This document shows, piece by piece, positions 26,501-34,875 of a stretch of 64,000 nucleotides of DNA. The DNA is taken from assembly GCA_002343775.1 (NCBI GenBank), contig DDSH01000023.1:1-64000 (forward strand). Direction: 5' to 3'. The notes under the pieces are model-generated. The model ran no database searches. It had not been told where the DNA came from and saw only the letters and a list, made by a program, of their open reading frames with translations. A program made the translations under genes and the position numbers. How positions within the stretch are numbered: position 1 is the stretch's first letter; each line of letters begins with the position of its first letter. This stretch comes from Anaerolineales bacterium UBA2395. Lineage in GTDB: Bacteria > Chloroflexota > Anaerolineae > Anaerolineales > Villigracilaceae.

Positions 26501-29500
26501 GGAGACAAACCTCGATGACCGACGGCAAGGGGCAGGTGACGAATTATGTCTACGACGATGCGGGGCAGTTGATTACGATTGACTATCCCGCCCCCGACGC
26601 AGATGTGACCTTCGCCTACAACCCGAACGGGCAACGCCTCAGTATGACCGATGGCTTGGGGACAACCACCTGGGCATACGATGCGCTCAACCGCCTGATT
26701 TCTGTCACTGATCCGAATAATGCCATTGTGGGATATGAGTATGATGCAGTGGGGAATCGGACTGAATTAACGTATCCTACAGGGAATTCGGTTGCGTACG
26801 CCTATAACGATGTAAATCAATTGGTGAATGTAACTGATTGGAACAATGCCTCTACAAGTTACACCTACGATGCGGCAGGGCAGCTTACTTTCGTATCTCG
26901 CCCGAACGGAGTGACCTCACAATACGGCTATGATTCTGCCGGGCGGGTGACGCAACTCGAACACGAGGCAGGCAATGACTTGCTTGCCTCGTATTCCTAT
27001 ACGTATGATGCAGTCGGGAATATGGTTCAAGCCGTGGAAGGGATCGTGCAGCCTGTCATCCCAACCCCCACGCCTACATTTACGCAAACTGCTACTGAAA
27101 CCTTGACCCCAACCCTCACCAATACACCGACTGAGACATTAACCCCAACGCAGACCGAAACACCGACACAGACTGCTACAAATGTTCCATCCGTAGTATA
27201 TACATTGATCTTGCAGCCAAATGGAACAGATGGCTTCGATACCTATTTGTTGAGCACCTCGGCTACTTCGAACTACGGCACATCTGCCGATATGGGCGTG
27301 GGTGAAAACAATAATTCAACCAATAGAGTGGCACGCAGTTTAATTAAGTTTGATCTATCTGCCCTGCCTGCTGACGCCCAAATTGTCTCTGCATCCCTGT
27401 CACTGTGGACCTCTAAGGATTTCTCAAGCAACGATGCGACCTATAGTGTCTATCGCTTGAATACGCCCTTCAATGAGACCCAAGCCAACTGGAACCGCTC
27501 CGCAACGGGATCGAACTGGCAGTCGCCGGGTGCGGCTGGCGCCAATGACCGTGAAAGCGCCGCGATTGGCTCGGTACAAATTCTAAATAATGAGGCTTTG
27601 AACAGCGAGAAACAAATCGCGCTGGATCCTGCCAAAATTCAGGAAATGTTTAACGGCGGTTTTACCAATAACGGTTTCCTGATCAAATCAGAAAGCGAGC
27701 TTAATGACCGCTTCGATTTCAAGACTTCGGATACGTCCACGGCTTCCCAGCGCCCAAAGCTGGTGATTCAATATACCGCCAACTCCATCACCCCAACGCC
27801 TTCTGCTACCCCTACCAATACACCGGTCCCCGGCTTTATCTTTGATGATGACTTTGAGAGCGGTAATTTTTCTGCTTGGGAATGGGCGAACACCGATGGT
27901 GGCGATCTATCTATTACCGCCCAGGCTGCCGCTGTAGGAAATTATGGGATGCAAGCCTTTCTGGACGATGGCAATGAACTGATCGTCTTTGATGAATCAC
28001 CGAATGAGGAAGACCACTTCTCTGCCCGCTTCTACTTCCACCCGAATTCTGTACAGGCTCCCAATGGCGGCTTCTTCTTGATGAGTGTTTCGTCCGAAGA
28101 GACTTGGGGAATGGCGTGCATCTGGCTGGACCAGCAAGGAGAGCACTATACTTTGGGGCTGTGCGGACATGATGACGCTGAGGATTGGTATGAAAGTGAA
28201 GGGGTGTTCATTGCCAATGAGTGGCAGGCGATGGAATTGGAGTGGAAAGCCGCCACAGCCTCTAGCGCCAACGATGGGTACATCCGCTTATATGTCGGTG
28301 ACCAACTGGCAGACAGCATTGAAAACCTGGACAACGACACCCAGGCAGTAACCGAAGTATCCTGGGGTGTAACAGGCGGCGGGATTGTGGGCAGCGGCAC
28401 CATGTATTTCGACGCCTATGAGTCGCACACTGGCGCTCACATCGGGTTGGACCCAAACGGACCGGCGGTCAATCCCCCGCCTGCCCGCCCGGATGCAATG
28501 TTTGCCGATAACTTTGAAGGCGGCGACCTCTCTCGATGGAGCCCGACCCGCACTTCGGTCGATGGAGGCGATCTTTCCGTCTCTTCTGCCGCAGCATACC
28601 AAAGCAATTCTGGCTTGCAAGTGTTGATCGATGATACCGTCGTACTCAAGGCTGTGGATTCTTCACCCGCCGGGGAGGATCATTATCGTGCCCGCTTCCA
28701 CTTCGACCCCAACTCCATCACCATGAATTCGGGCAGCGCACATTACATCTTCGATGGCTACAATTATTACACTCAAGATCTAATCTTCCGCCTTGAACTC
28801 TTGTATGAAAACGGTTCCTACAAGTTGCGCCCGCGTGTTTTCAATGACGATTGGAACTATACCATCGGAAGCAAGTACGCCATCAGCGACGACTGGCATA
28901 TGGTCGAGATCGAGTGGCAGGCAGCCAGCGCCCCCGGCGCGAATGACGGCTCGTTCACGCTGTGGATCGACGACGTTTTAGCGGGATCGATCTCGAATGT
29001 GGATAATGACGGCAGCCAACATCAATTGGACGAAGTTCGCCTCGGCGCGACGGGCGGAGTGGATTCATCCACTTCGGGTTCCTACTACTTTGACAACTTC
29101 GAATCGCGCCGCACTTCTTATATTGGACCGCTCGCGTCTCCCGCTACAGCAACTCCAACTGAAACCTTGCCACCTACATCGACCATTACCCCAGAGGCAA
29201 CATCGACACCCACAGAGACGCTCACCCCATCTCCCACTCCGTTGGCAAACGTGCCGGGAGGTGCGTACAGCAACATTTCCTTACAATTACCCGCCTTCCT
29301 GCAAATGCGCTCAGATTATGCGCCGAATCTACAGGCTAACAACGTCACGACCACCATCACCTACACCTACGATGCCTTGCATAGGATCACGGGTGCCAGT
29401 TACAGCGATGGCAGGAGTTTCTCGTACACCTACGATGCGAACGGAAATGCGCTGACGTACAGTGACCAGAGCGCAGTAACCAATTATCAATACGACGCTG

Positions 29501-31062
29501 CCAATCAATTGCAGACCGCCGAAATGGGTGAGTCCTTATGGTATTACGTCTATGATGCCAATGGCAGCCTGGTGGAAGTGTTGCCAGACAACACCGAGAC
29601 CAATGGAGACAAGCGCTACACCTACAACACCGCAGGTTATCTTACACAAGTGGAAACCCACAACGGCACAGGCTGGGACGTGCAAGCCGAAATGACTTAC
29701 AATGGTCTCGGTCAACGCCTGAGCATGGACGCGGCGGGTGTGATCGCCTACTACGTCATGGACGGCAACCGTCCCCTCACAGCCACCACAGGCAATGACA
29801 CAACATCCTACCTGTATGGACTTGGCGTCATCGGCGAAGAAAGCAACGCATGGTCTTATGGTCTCACCGATGGGACGGACACCCAGCGCCAGTTGACCGA
29901 TGCAGTGGGTGAAGTCACCTATTCAGCAAGATACACTCCCTGGGGCGACACGCTGGAAACCTACGGCACAGGCAACTTTGCCTTCGGTTATTTCGGCGGT
30001 CTCATGGATACTGCCACGGGACTGTTGTATGTTGGCGATGGTCAATACTACGATCCGTCCACGGGCAGGTTCCTGACGCGGAATGCGCGACCGAACAGCG
30101 CCAATCCCTACCTGCCGTTCGACCCGACGGGAGCGTTGTTCGTCCCGCTGGCGCTCGTCAGCTTGGTGTATGGCAGAAAGCGCAGGAAAAGCAAGTGGGA
30201 TATACTGGTGATTGTTGCACTGCTCAGCCTGTCCGCGGGGATGGGGGTGGCGGCGTGTAATAGCAGTCCCCCGCCTGGCAGTAATATTGTTGCAACTGGT
30301 ACGGCTACTCCGGTTCCGGGAGGCAACATAGTAACAGGGACTTTAGATATAAATGGTGCAACTGTGACGGGTACAGCCTATGTCCCAACTAGTTCTCCAT
30401 ATGCGCCTATAATTGCCACGCCTTGTCCAACGCCGACGCCAACTTCAACGCCGACACCTAGCTTGACTATAAGAGAAAAACTGCTTTTTCTTTATGGTGT
30501 GAAGCTTATAGATGGAAACCTTACTTGGACATCAAGAAATGAGGAAATCGCGCTTATCGCCGTAGAAAATATAGCAAGCGCAATGGGATCCGCAGATACT
30601 TTTCGATTCAGGTTTGGTACGACCACCGAATCGCCAATATTGCTGATCATGGGAACCAGTGCCCCAGGTATTGTTTTGAATGAACAATGTCGAGCCATAG
30701 GTGCGGGCGGTTGCACAACCGGAGATCGAAAAGTGAACTTTGCTTCGTTATCTCCACATTATGTTGAAACTGCTCGAAATAATGTAGTCCATGAACTTGG
30801 CCATATCTTTACTAATTGGAAGGGTAGGGTGCCATCGAATAGCATGCCAGCGGATTACATCAGAAGGCGAAATGAGATACTCCTGCCAAACGAAACATTC
30901 TCCTGGCAACTTCATATACATGATAGCTCAACGGAAACATTTGCTGACTTCTTTGTGGCTTGGACGTATGATGCGTGGCAGCCTGCTGTAGATGCCCGAG
31001 GCAATCAGACAATTGCTGGCGAAGCAAGGAATTGGATGAATACCAATATGCTAAACTGGTAA
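20590..31062 (+). CDS. Giant secreted Rhs/YD-repeat polymorphic toxin with C-terminal metallopeptidase
   Basis: A 3,490-residue protein. An N-terminal hydrophobic signal (about 11-30) is followed by a Gly-rich beta region (about 135-300), DUF11-like and Fn3-like adhesion domains (about 309-900), a DUF6531-type entry (CGDPINTKTGSSSFSLVDL, about 1065), and some 1,000 residues of YD repeats. A Thr/Pro linker leads to a DNRLRE domain (about 2,200-2,397), two lectin/LamG-like domains (FDDDFESG and FADNFEGG starts), another Thr/Pro linker, a second YD block and the Rhs core end (YYDPSTGRFLTRNARPNSA, DPTGALF). Then come RKRRKSKW, a hydrophobic segment ending VAAC, and a variable C-terminal domain with HELGH at 3401-3405, a zinc metallopeptidase motif. 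The shell encapsulates and delivers the tip toxin. GGAGG precedes ATG 20590. The lipoprotein gene downstream is the likely immunity gene. Confidence 0.92.
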   Translation: MAHLSPRLEKTLRVLLVVFVLFNAVVPFSRTNAMSIDGKLGSDSEERNDGFWEVLVKGFFQTPSCATSGDLVVPDGETCSLAAGEYTFNSIIIESGGTLIALGNTTLNQGVTINAANIIIHANGKIKADGVGFPSASGPGAGGIGAGESFTSGGAGYGAIGQTSNGSGGSIYGDPYNPTVLGSGGGPGKGIVFWRDGGTGGGALKLVVTNELVISGKISADGTMGGDRSGGGSGGSIWIVSNLLTGNGIIESKGGSGGGSSPNIGGAGAGGRIAVYAVTENHSLTFSASGGPGWESEGEGTIYLHDPQGVGDLSVSLSAPAITIPNSVVSYIVTLQQSITAAAEDVTLELQLPADVGYISQNSDVEPTQDGQTLTWEFGTFSPGQSLSFVVSGHVSAAATVGSILEAQASVTTTSADSNQANNNAAVQTTVVDGLAFSAILSPSSRLAAIGAEAVYELTIKNTGLMQDTYTISVDGLNSQWYTLSQTSASLLPGGTSVVSLTVQTNSCSDAGSIPFEVEVTSAANQHTESSPASIAFQTAPQVSGLVPHGGQTLGSRDVTINWHTDVPITGTLTIFPSGSPQDADIFPTLEGVSHSVVVPGLDRNTTYEWFVEAESDCGSTTLLQRTFTVGNGIVFVNRSKNATIDRDYDQRVSVSVRNDDSVAHTLTASIPNPHEDILVNFVDSGSVDQTITLQPGETRQITVAVNAQDAAQANYTLAASLVSDGGGAPIHDHMALHVTVLSEGDFTIEEVGFDELTLARTYRITNHGKPITDLSLTAVDPQTGEPARIFLQPSLDHARLDTGQSIQVTAYPIFTAEDAAAQASSPSKLASSLPAVPPIDFSLQASGSGVTRSLSGSTSCGGGRSIMPVLMQNCTMTFETEDWYCTNRPTIVTPLPIPAFLAPESIASAFLNIVYSPRSNVQPHNGTISFNGSPVGSYSNQIPAGQFSFNIPASSFQRSVAGTALQSVQMETEHPNRGHYVSATGYKLNVGISQATTYVCADSSAAAQQIVQQQYACSAAYAFNWQTDVYPGSVNSGGHNKTVTRLNAKIDADGNFSNISCTQKVCGDPINTKTGSSSFSLVDLSFPTSAGELIFQRTYSTATTDAYAEALGHGWTHNHAAGLIFSDHPLGMEGFVLFRSVLGNQYLFKEEMDGSYTPGPGVTARLTRETTTYTITSTAHEKFIFDLDGRMLSREDAQGHAFAYVYDAQDRLSKVEADSGSRFIQFGYDAEGRIVSVEDHAGREVTLGYDANGDLTTYTDMLGHDWTYTYDSAHRMTEVLDPTGKETVRTEYDLQGRAYRQFDGAGNLLVLVTYHSDGSTTIYNGLNHSEKHKYNQQGIATQSTNEVSQKETTTFDENFRPTSVKNDAGHTLGMTWSADGQNLLGKTDPLGNATSYTYDAFNNLTSMTDPLGNTTTHTYNGTLLTSSTDALGAVTAYTYTPEGYLESTTDPLGRTTSYTYDSHGQRISMTDPNGHTWTYTYDSLGRLTHTTDPRGRVTFNEYSAAGQLLRTVQNYDSSRPQNDQNLYNLVTEYAYDTRGNQIAVTDTLGRVTQYVYDDADRLVQTIDPAGNITTNAYDAVGRLVSSTDALGRATTYQYDPSGRLIKTINPLGTATGTTTFNAVANTSTVKDAAGNSWVYFYDSLGRVVKVRDPLGSETLTSYDPNGNVSTRTDPLGRVTAYEYDELNRLVKTIDPNGGITETVYNIQGQRIATIDALGKTTTYTYDSQGRLIATTDPLGRITQTEYDQYGRRIASIDAMGGRTEYTYDLLDRVITVEDALGNTTHTTYDALGNVLSRTDANGSVTSYTYDNLNRAVTVTDPNGHTTTNTYNAVGNLIAITDALGKTTTYTYDALNRQVAVSDPLGNTAQTIYNALGQVSATIDANGVVTHFEYDALGRQAAVVLNYKPTVQPDAQTNVRYEYEYNAAGNRTLARDPLGNVTTFTYDALNRVTGKSDPLNNTWSYTYDLAGRQTSMTDGKGQVTNYVYDDAGQLITIDYPAPDADVTFAYNPNGQRLSMTDGLGTTTWAYDALNRLISVTDPNNAIVGYEYDAVGNRTELTYPTGNSVAYAYNDVNQLVNVTDWNNASTSYTYDAAGQLTFVSRPNGVTSQYGYDSAGRVTQLEHEAGNDLLASYSYTYDAVGNMVQAVEGIVQPVIPTPTPTFTQTATETLTPTLTNTPTETLTPTQTETPTQTATNVPSVVYTLILQPNGTDGFDTYLLSTSATSNYGTSADMGVGENNNSTNRVARSLIKFDLSALPADAQIVSASLSLWTSKDFSSNDATYSVYRLNTPFNETQANWNRSATGSNWQSPGAAGANDRESAAIGSVQILNNEALNSEKQIALDPAKIQEMFNGGFTNNGFLIKSESELNDRFDFKTSDTSTASQRPKLVIQYTANSITPTPSATPTNTPVPGFIFDDDFESGNFSAWEWANTDGGDLSITAQAAAVGNYGMQAFLDDGNELIVFDESPNEEDHFSARFYFHPNSVQAPNGGFFLMSVSSEETWGMACIWLDQQGEHYTLGLCGHDDAEDWYESEGVFIANEWQAMELEWKAATASSANDGYIRLYVGDQLADSIENLDNDTQAVTEVSWGVTGGGIVGSGTMYFDAYESHTGAHIGLDPNGPAVNPPPARPDAMFADNFEGGDLSRWSPTRTSVDGGDLSVSSAAAYQSNSGLQVLIDDTVVLKAVDSSPAGEDHYRARFHFDPNSITMNSGSAHYIFDGYNYYTQDLIFRLELLYENGSYKLRPRVFNDDWNYTIGSKYAISDDWHMVEIEWQAASAPGANDGSFTLWIDDVLAGSISNVDNDGSQHQLDEVRLGATGGVDSSTSGSYYFDNFESRRTSYIGPLASPATATPTETLPPTSTITPEATSTPTETLTPSPTPLANVPGGAYSNISLQLPAFLQMRSDYAPNLQANNVTTTITYTYDALHRITGASYSDGRSFSYTYDANGNALTYSDQSAVTNYQYDAANQLQTAEMGESLWYYVYDANGSLVEVLPDNTETNGDKRYTYNTAGYLTQVETHNGTGWDVQAEMTYNGLGQRLSMDAAGVIAYYVMDGNRPLTATTGNDTTSYLYGLGVIGEESNAWSYGLTDGTDTQRQLTDAVGEVTYSARYTPWGDTLETYGTGNFAFGYFGGLMDTATGLLYVGDGQYYDPSTGRFLTRNARPNSANPYLPFDPTGALFVPLALVSLVYGRKRRKSKWDILVIVALLSLSAGMGVAACNSSPPPGSNIVATGTATPVPGGNIVTGTLDINGATVTGTAYVPTSSPYAPIIATPCPTPTPTSTPTPSLTIREKLLFLYGVKLIDGNLTWTSRNEEIALIAVENIASAMGSADTFRFRFGTTTESPILLIMGTSAPGIVLNEQCRAIGAGGCTTGDRKVNFASLSPHYVETARNNVVHELGHIFTNWKGRVPSNSMPADYIRRRNEILLPNETFSWQLHIHDSSTETFADFFVAWTYDAWQPAVDARGNQTIAGEARNWMNTNMLNW

Positions 31063-31099
31063 TTTATTTGCCAACGGAAAGATAAAAAATGGAGTAACT

Positions 31100-32035
31100 A
31101 TGCCATATCGAGTATTATTGATCACTTGGTGGGTCGCCATGATGTTGCTTGGCGCCTGCCAAGTCACACAAAGCACAAGCAGTCCAACATTAACAGTGTC
31201 ACCTATTGATATAGGCACAAATGCCACAGAAGTATTTGATGCGAGTCCATCTTTTACACCTGTGCCAACGCTCTCTGAGGAGAACGCTTATCTCTTGCTG
31301 ACAGATTTATTGAATACTAATAATGATTGCCAATTGCCGTGCTGGTGGGGCATAACCCCTAGTCAATCTGACCCCTTAGTCCTTCATAATACCCTAACTC
31401 CATTGGGAAGCATAGCAGATACGCGTCTGCTGTTTGCTAATAGTGGATCTGTTGAAATCCTTTATCCCAAAAATGACTGGGTATTAAATATTGTAATGTC
31501 TTTTGAGGCTGATGAGACCAACGAACTTGTAAAACTAATAATAGTTCGTGCCAAAGTTTTCCCAGCAAAAGAGAACGTTGATTCGCAAGATCGTTATAGT
31601 GCAGCCGAGTATCATGAATTGATTAAAATGTACTCTCTTAGCAAGATATTATCGGTTTATGGTATGCCTTCTCAAGTATTGATAAGAGCGGACATATATA
31701 ATTACACGCAGTCACCTGACACCTTCGAAACTACACTCTTATATCCGGAAAAAGGTATATTTGTGCGTTACAACTCACTTGCGGAACGAGTGGGTGATAA
31801 AGTCTATGGCTGCCCATCCAAAGCATTTGTAGAGTTATGGTTATTATCACCCGGCGACGGCGACTCTTATCAAACGATACTGTCAGCGAAGGATATGACT
31901 TGGGAGGAAAATTTCCCATATTCAAAATCTGTAGAGGAAGCTACTCTAATGTCACTTGAGGAGTTTTATCGGGTATTTAGTAAGCCTACTGATAATTGCT
32001 TGGAAACCCCATTAAATATTTGGCCGGAACATTGA
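31100..32035 (+). CDS. Lipoprotein, candidate immunity protein 1
   Basis: A 311-residue protein with a signal peptide and lipobox LGAC, so it is expected to be anchored on the outer face of the membrane. A Thr/Ser/Pro stretch follows, then a folded domain starting NDCQLPCWWGITP, a pattern common to lipoproteins in related Rhs regions. It lies 37 bases after the giant rhs gene and is A+T-rich compared with it. Position suggests immunity to the metallopeptidase tip. No enzyme motif is seen. Confidence 0.7.
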   Translation: MPYRVLLITWWVAMMLLGACQVTQSTSSPTLTVSPIDIGTNATEVFDASPSFTPVPTLSEENAYLLLTDLLNTNNDCQLPCWWGITPSQSDPLVLHNTLTPLGSIADTRLLFANSGSVEILYPKNDWVLNIVMSFEADETNELVKLIIVRAKVFPAKENVDSQDRYSAAEYHELIKMYSLSKILSVYGMPSQVLIRADIYNYTQSPDTFETTLLYPEKGIFVRYNSLAERVGDKVYGCPSKAFVELWLLSPGDGDSYQTILSAKDMTWEENFPYSKSVEEATLMSLEEFYRVFSKPTDNCLETPLNIWPEH

Positions 32036-32039
32036 TTTC

Positions 32040-32519
32040 AACCTCATGCAGGTGAAGACCCACAACGGCGCAGGCTGGGATAAACAAGCCGAGATAGAAT
32101 ACAATGGTCTCGGTCAACGCCTGAGCATGGACGCGGCGGGCGTGATCGCCTACTATGTGATGGACGGGAATCGTCCATTGACCGCCACCACAGGCAATGA
32201 CACCACTTCCTACCTGTATGGACTTGGCGTCATCGGCGAAGAAAGCAACGCATGGTCGTATGGTCTCACCGATGGGATGAACACCCAACGCCAGTTGACC
32301 GATGCGGCGGGTGAAGTCACCTACTCGGCAAGGTACACTCCCTGCCCTAAAGGATGCTTCGCGAGGGTGACACGCTGGAGTCCTCAGGTACGGGCAGTTT
32401 CACCTTCGGCTATTTCGGGGGGATTCTGGACGCCGCGACGTCTGCTGTACGTGGGCGATGGGCAGTATGGAGTTTACCCTGAGCTTGTCGAAGGGATCCG
32501 CAGACGGGAAGGTTCCTGA
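32040..32519 (+). pseudogene. Orphan Rhs core fragment broken by two repeat insertions
   Basis: The sequence matches residues near the end of the giant Rhs protein (THNG-GWD-QAE, YNGLGQRLSMDAAGVIAYYV, SYLYGLGVIGEE). It has no signal or start context. An insertion CCCTAAAGGATGCTTCGCGA after 32345 and another containing CCCTGAGCTTGTCGAAGGG (32477-32495) shift the frame. The intact core resumes near 32500 and leads into the next cassette. Confidence 0.8.
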
Positions 32520-32578
32520 CGCGGAATGCGCGTCCGAACAGCGCCAACCCCTACCTGCCGTTCGACCCGACGGGAGCG

Positions 32579-33508
32579 TTGTTCCTCCCGCTGGCGTTGG
32601 TCAGCCTGCTGTATGGCAGGAAGCGCAGGAAAAGCAAGTGGGATATACTGGTGATCGTCGCTTTGCTCAGCCTGTCCGCGGGGCTGGGGGTGGCGGGGTG
32701 TAATCCACCACCCGCAGGAGACGTCACCGCTACGGTGACAGCCGCGCCAGGCGCTACCGCTGGAGAGGGAACTGCTACTTTTTCCGGTGGGACGACCATT
32801 ACAGGAACAGTTCCTGTCCGCCCGGATGGGACGCCTACGATTGTTCCGTCCGCTACTTGTACGCCTACGCCAAGTCCAACGCCGACACCATGCCCAGAAC
32901 CACCAACACCTACCCCTTCGCCAAAACCGATAGTAATACTGGGCTGTGGAGCCGGAAATAATCCTTGTGGATCTTCCGAATATGGTTTATCTCAATATAA
33001 ATCATGGGCTGATAACCGTGGATTTTCTGTTTACCCTGAAGGATTTTCCGATTTTGGTGACGGCGCAAAAAAAAGAGTGGCAAATACCATGTTATCTGAC
33101 ATCGATAAAAACCCGGGAAAATCTGTGATTTTTATTGGACACAGTGCTGGGGCGGATGCTGTTTTGATTGCTTTATCTAAATTACCTGCCAATATTCAGG
33201 TGCGAGCTGTTGCTTTATTAGATCCGACACTTAGTTATTCAGATAGCGATGGCACAAAGCATTATGGTGGCTTGAACAGCATATTTACTAGCACAAAAAA
33301 CAAGTATGTAGGCATAACTGCTGTATCTCATGGCGATAACCTTCTTGTACAAGAATCTAATCGGGATTACACCGCTATTATCGCTGCGTCTTTTGGTTAC
33401 GATCCATCTAATCTAAATGGAGATCAAGTTGCAACTATTCATAATGCGCTTGCGTCTGATGCTGCGGCGTATAGTGACGTAATTAGTTACATCGAATCAC
33501 AACAATAG
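32579..33508 (+). CDS. Orphan Rhs C-terminal cassette with alpha/beta-hydrolase toxin domain
   Basis: The frame is open from about 32480, after the stop made by a repeat insertion; TTG 32579 is the only nearby start and is weak, so this may be silent until recombined onto a full rhs gene. It begins with core-end residues (FLPLALVSLLYGRKRRKSKW), then a hydrophobic segment ending VAGC, then a Pro/Thr linker (to about residue 110). The C-terminal domain has the nucleophile elbow GHSAG, a later LLDPT aspartate and an IHNAL histidine, as in lipases and esterases. A lipoprotein gene follows, probably its immunity gene. Confidence 0.75.
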   Translation: MFLPLALVSLLYGRKRRKSKWDILVIVALLSLSAGLGVAGCNPPPAGDVTATVTAAPGATAGEGTATFSGGTTITGTVPVRPDGTPTIVPSATCTPTPSPTPTPCPEPPTPTPSPKPIVILGCGAGNNPCGSSEYGLSQYKSWADNRGFSVYPEGFSDFGDGAKKRVANTMLSDIDKNPGKSVIFIGHSAGADAVLIALSKLPANIQVRAVALLDPTLSYSDSDGTKHYGGLNSIFTSTKNKYVGITAVSHGDNLLVQESNRDYTAIIAASFGYDPSNLNGDQVATIHNALASDAAAYSDVISYIESQQ

Positions 33509-33531
33509 CGACTAAATCGTGGAGTGCGTAA

Positions 33532-34875
33532 ATGAAAACACATAAAATCAGCATATTCGCTACGATGCTATTCATGATGATGACATTTGTTGGTTGTTCA
33601 AAGAATTCAAACTTGATAAATGACGGAATACAAAGTGAGGAAATGTCTACGTTGCCCCCAGCCCTGCCAGCAGACAATCCGGGCACGAACGCGGGAATGG
33701 TTGGCTGTATTCCGCCTCAAGTAAATCTCGCTTATCCTCTGTGGGGCAAAATAAATACAAGCAGTTCGGAAATCAAAATTGTCAAGCCCTTCAATTGGGA
33801 GACGCACACTTCGATTCGAAATCTGTTGGAAAGAGAGTTTTATGGAAAGGATGTGAACTTCATCTCCCAATCGCAGACTAGCTTGATCTACCGCTTCCAC
33901 GAAGACGATTTAGGCAGTATCTGGATGTCGTACACAGATTTCTTAGAGACGGATGTCCCATTATCATCTTTATTATTACGGTATGATATTGCATCGCAAA
34001 GTGTCTCAATGTACTCGGAGGAAACAAACAACGGGCCAATTCCTTACCGTTTGTTCCTTGCAAAGAACGGCGCTTTGTGGGGAATTGGGAGAGAAGGATT
34101 TGGGCATTCTTGGCTTTCACGTTACGATGATAGGCGCGATACGTTTGAGATCATTCTTGACGAAAATAATTTCGATGCACTTGGCGCGCATGGCGCAATA
34201 CTAAGCCTGCAAGAGGACGGAAGTGGAATGTTTTGGCTGATAATCGAAAAGCAGATAATCGGGACGATCACTTATGGATTATATAGTTTTAATCCAGACA
34301 CCTTGGAACTCCGCGAAAACCCTGCAATCTCTATACTTTCGCCAATTCGGCTCGCGATTTCACCAGACAATAAAATTTGGATTGCAGTGTTGGATGAAAT
34401 TTCTCGGAAAATAAACCTGGCAATTTTCAATCCACTAACGCAAGAAATTGAATATTATAATGATCCACAATTTATATCTGATTCGTCTATGGATGGTTTT
34501 GAGTCAGAAGATTTGAAATTAAATGTAAACCTATATTTTGACCGACTTGGCAATCTATGGGTGGACGATCGGGGCTGGTTTGATTTTTCTTCACCATATG
34601 CTCCCCAATGGTATCGAGTAATACGATCTCCGGTGTTTATTGAAGAGCAAGCATTCTCAGAAATACCCTATATCTGGCGAAGGCCGTTATTTATGTCGCA
34701 AAGCTCAAACGGAATATACTGGTTCGGATCCCCTGTCGGTATTGTCAGCCTTGACGGATCAAGTGGTAAATGGTGCCACATTACTACTGCAATCAGCCGG
34801 GTGGTCGAGGATTCCCAAAATAATTTATGGATAGTGGCTTATGGCGTGCTGTATAAATACCCTGTCCAACCCTGA
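33532..34875 (+). CDS. Beta-propeller-like lipoprotein, candidate immunity protein 2
   Basis: A 447-residue protein with a signal peptide and lipobox FVGC near residue 22. The mature part has repeated short blade-like units (DDLGSIWMSY, KNGALWGIGREG, EDGSGMFWLII, PDNKIWIAVLD, RLGNLWVDDRGW, SQNNLWIVAYG), typical of two-component-sensor-like beta-propellers. It begins 23 bases after the hydrolase cassette. Position and membrane anchoring suggest immunity to that toxin. Its stop is followed in the same frame by an Rhs fragment. Confidence 0.75.
   Translation: MKTHKISIFATMLFMMMTFVGCSKNSNLINDGIQSEEMSTLPPALPADNPGTNAGMVGCIPPQVNLAYPLWGKINTSSSEIKIVKPFNWETHTSIRNLLEREFYGKDVNFISQSQTSLIYRFHEDDLGSIWMSYTDFLETDVPLSSLLLRYDIASQSVSMYSEETNNGPIPYRLFLAKNGALWGIGREGFGHSWLSRYDDRRDTFEIILDENNFDALGAHGAILSLQEDGSGMFWLIIEKQIIGTITYGLYSFNPDTLELRENPAISILSPIRLAISPDNKIWIAVLDEISRKINLAIFNPLTQEIEYYNDPQFISDSSMDGFESEDLKLNVNLYFDRLGNLWVDDRGWFDFSSPYAPQWYRVIRSPVFIEEQAFSEIPYIWRRPLFMSQSSNGIYWFGSPVGIVSLDGSSGKWCHITTAISRVVEDSQNNLWIVAYGVLYKYPVQP

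Noticed and set aside
25804..26634. A 276-residue minus-strand frame inside rhs
   Set aside because: Same cause: antisense reading of the repetitive YD region.
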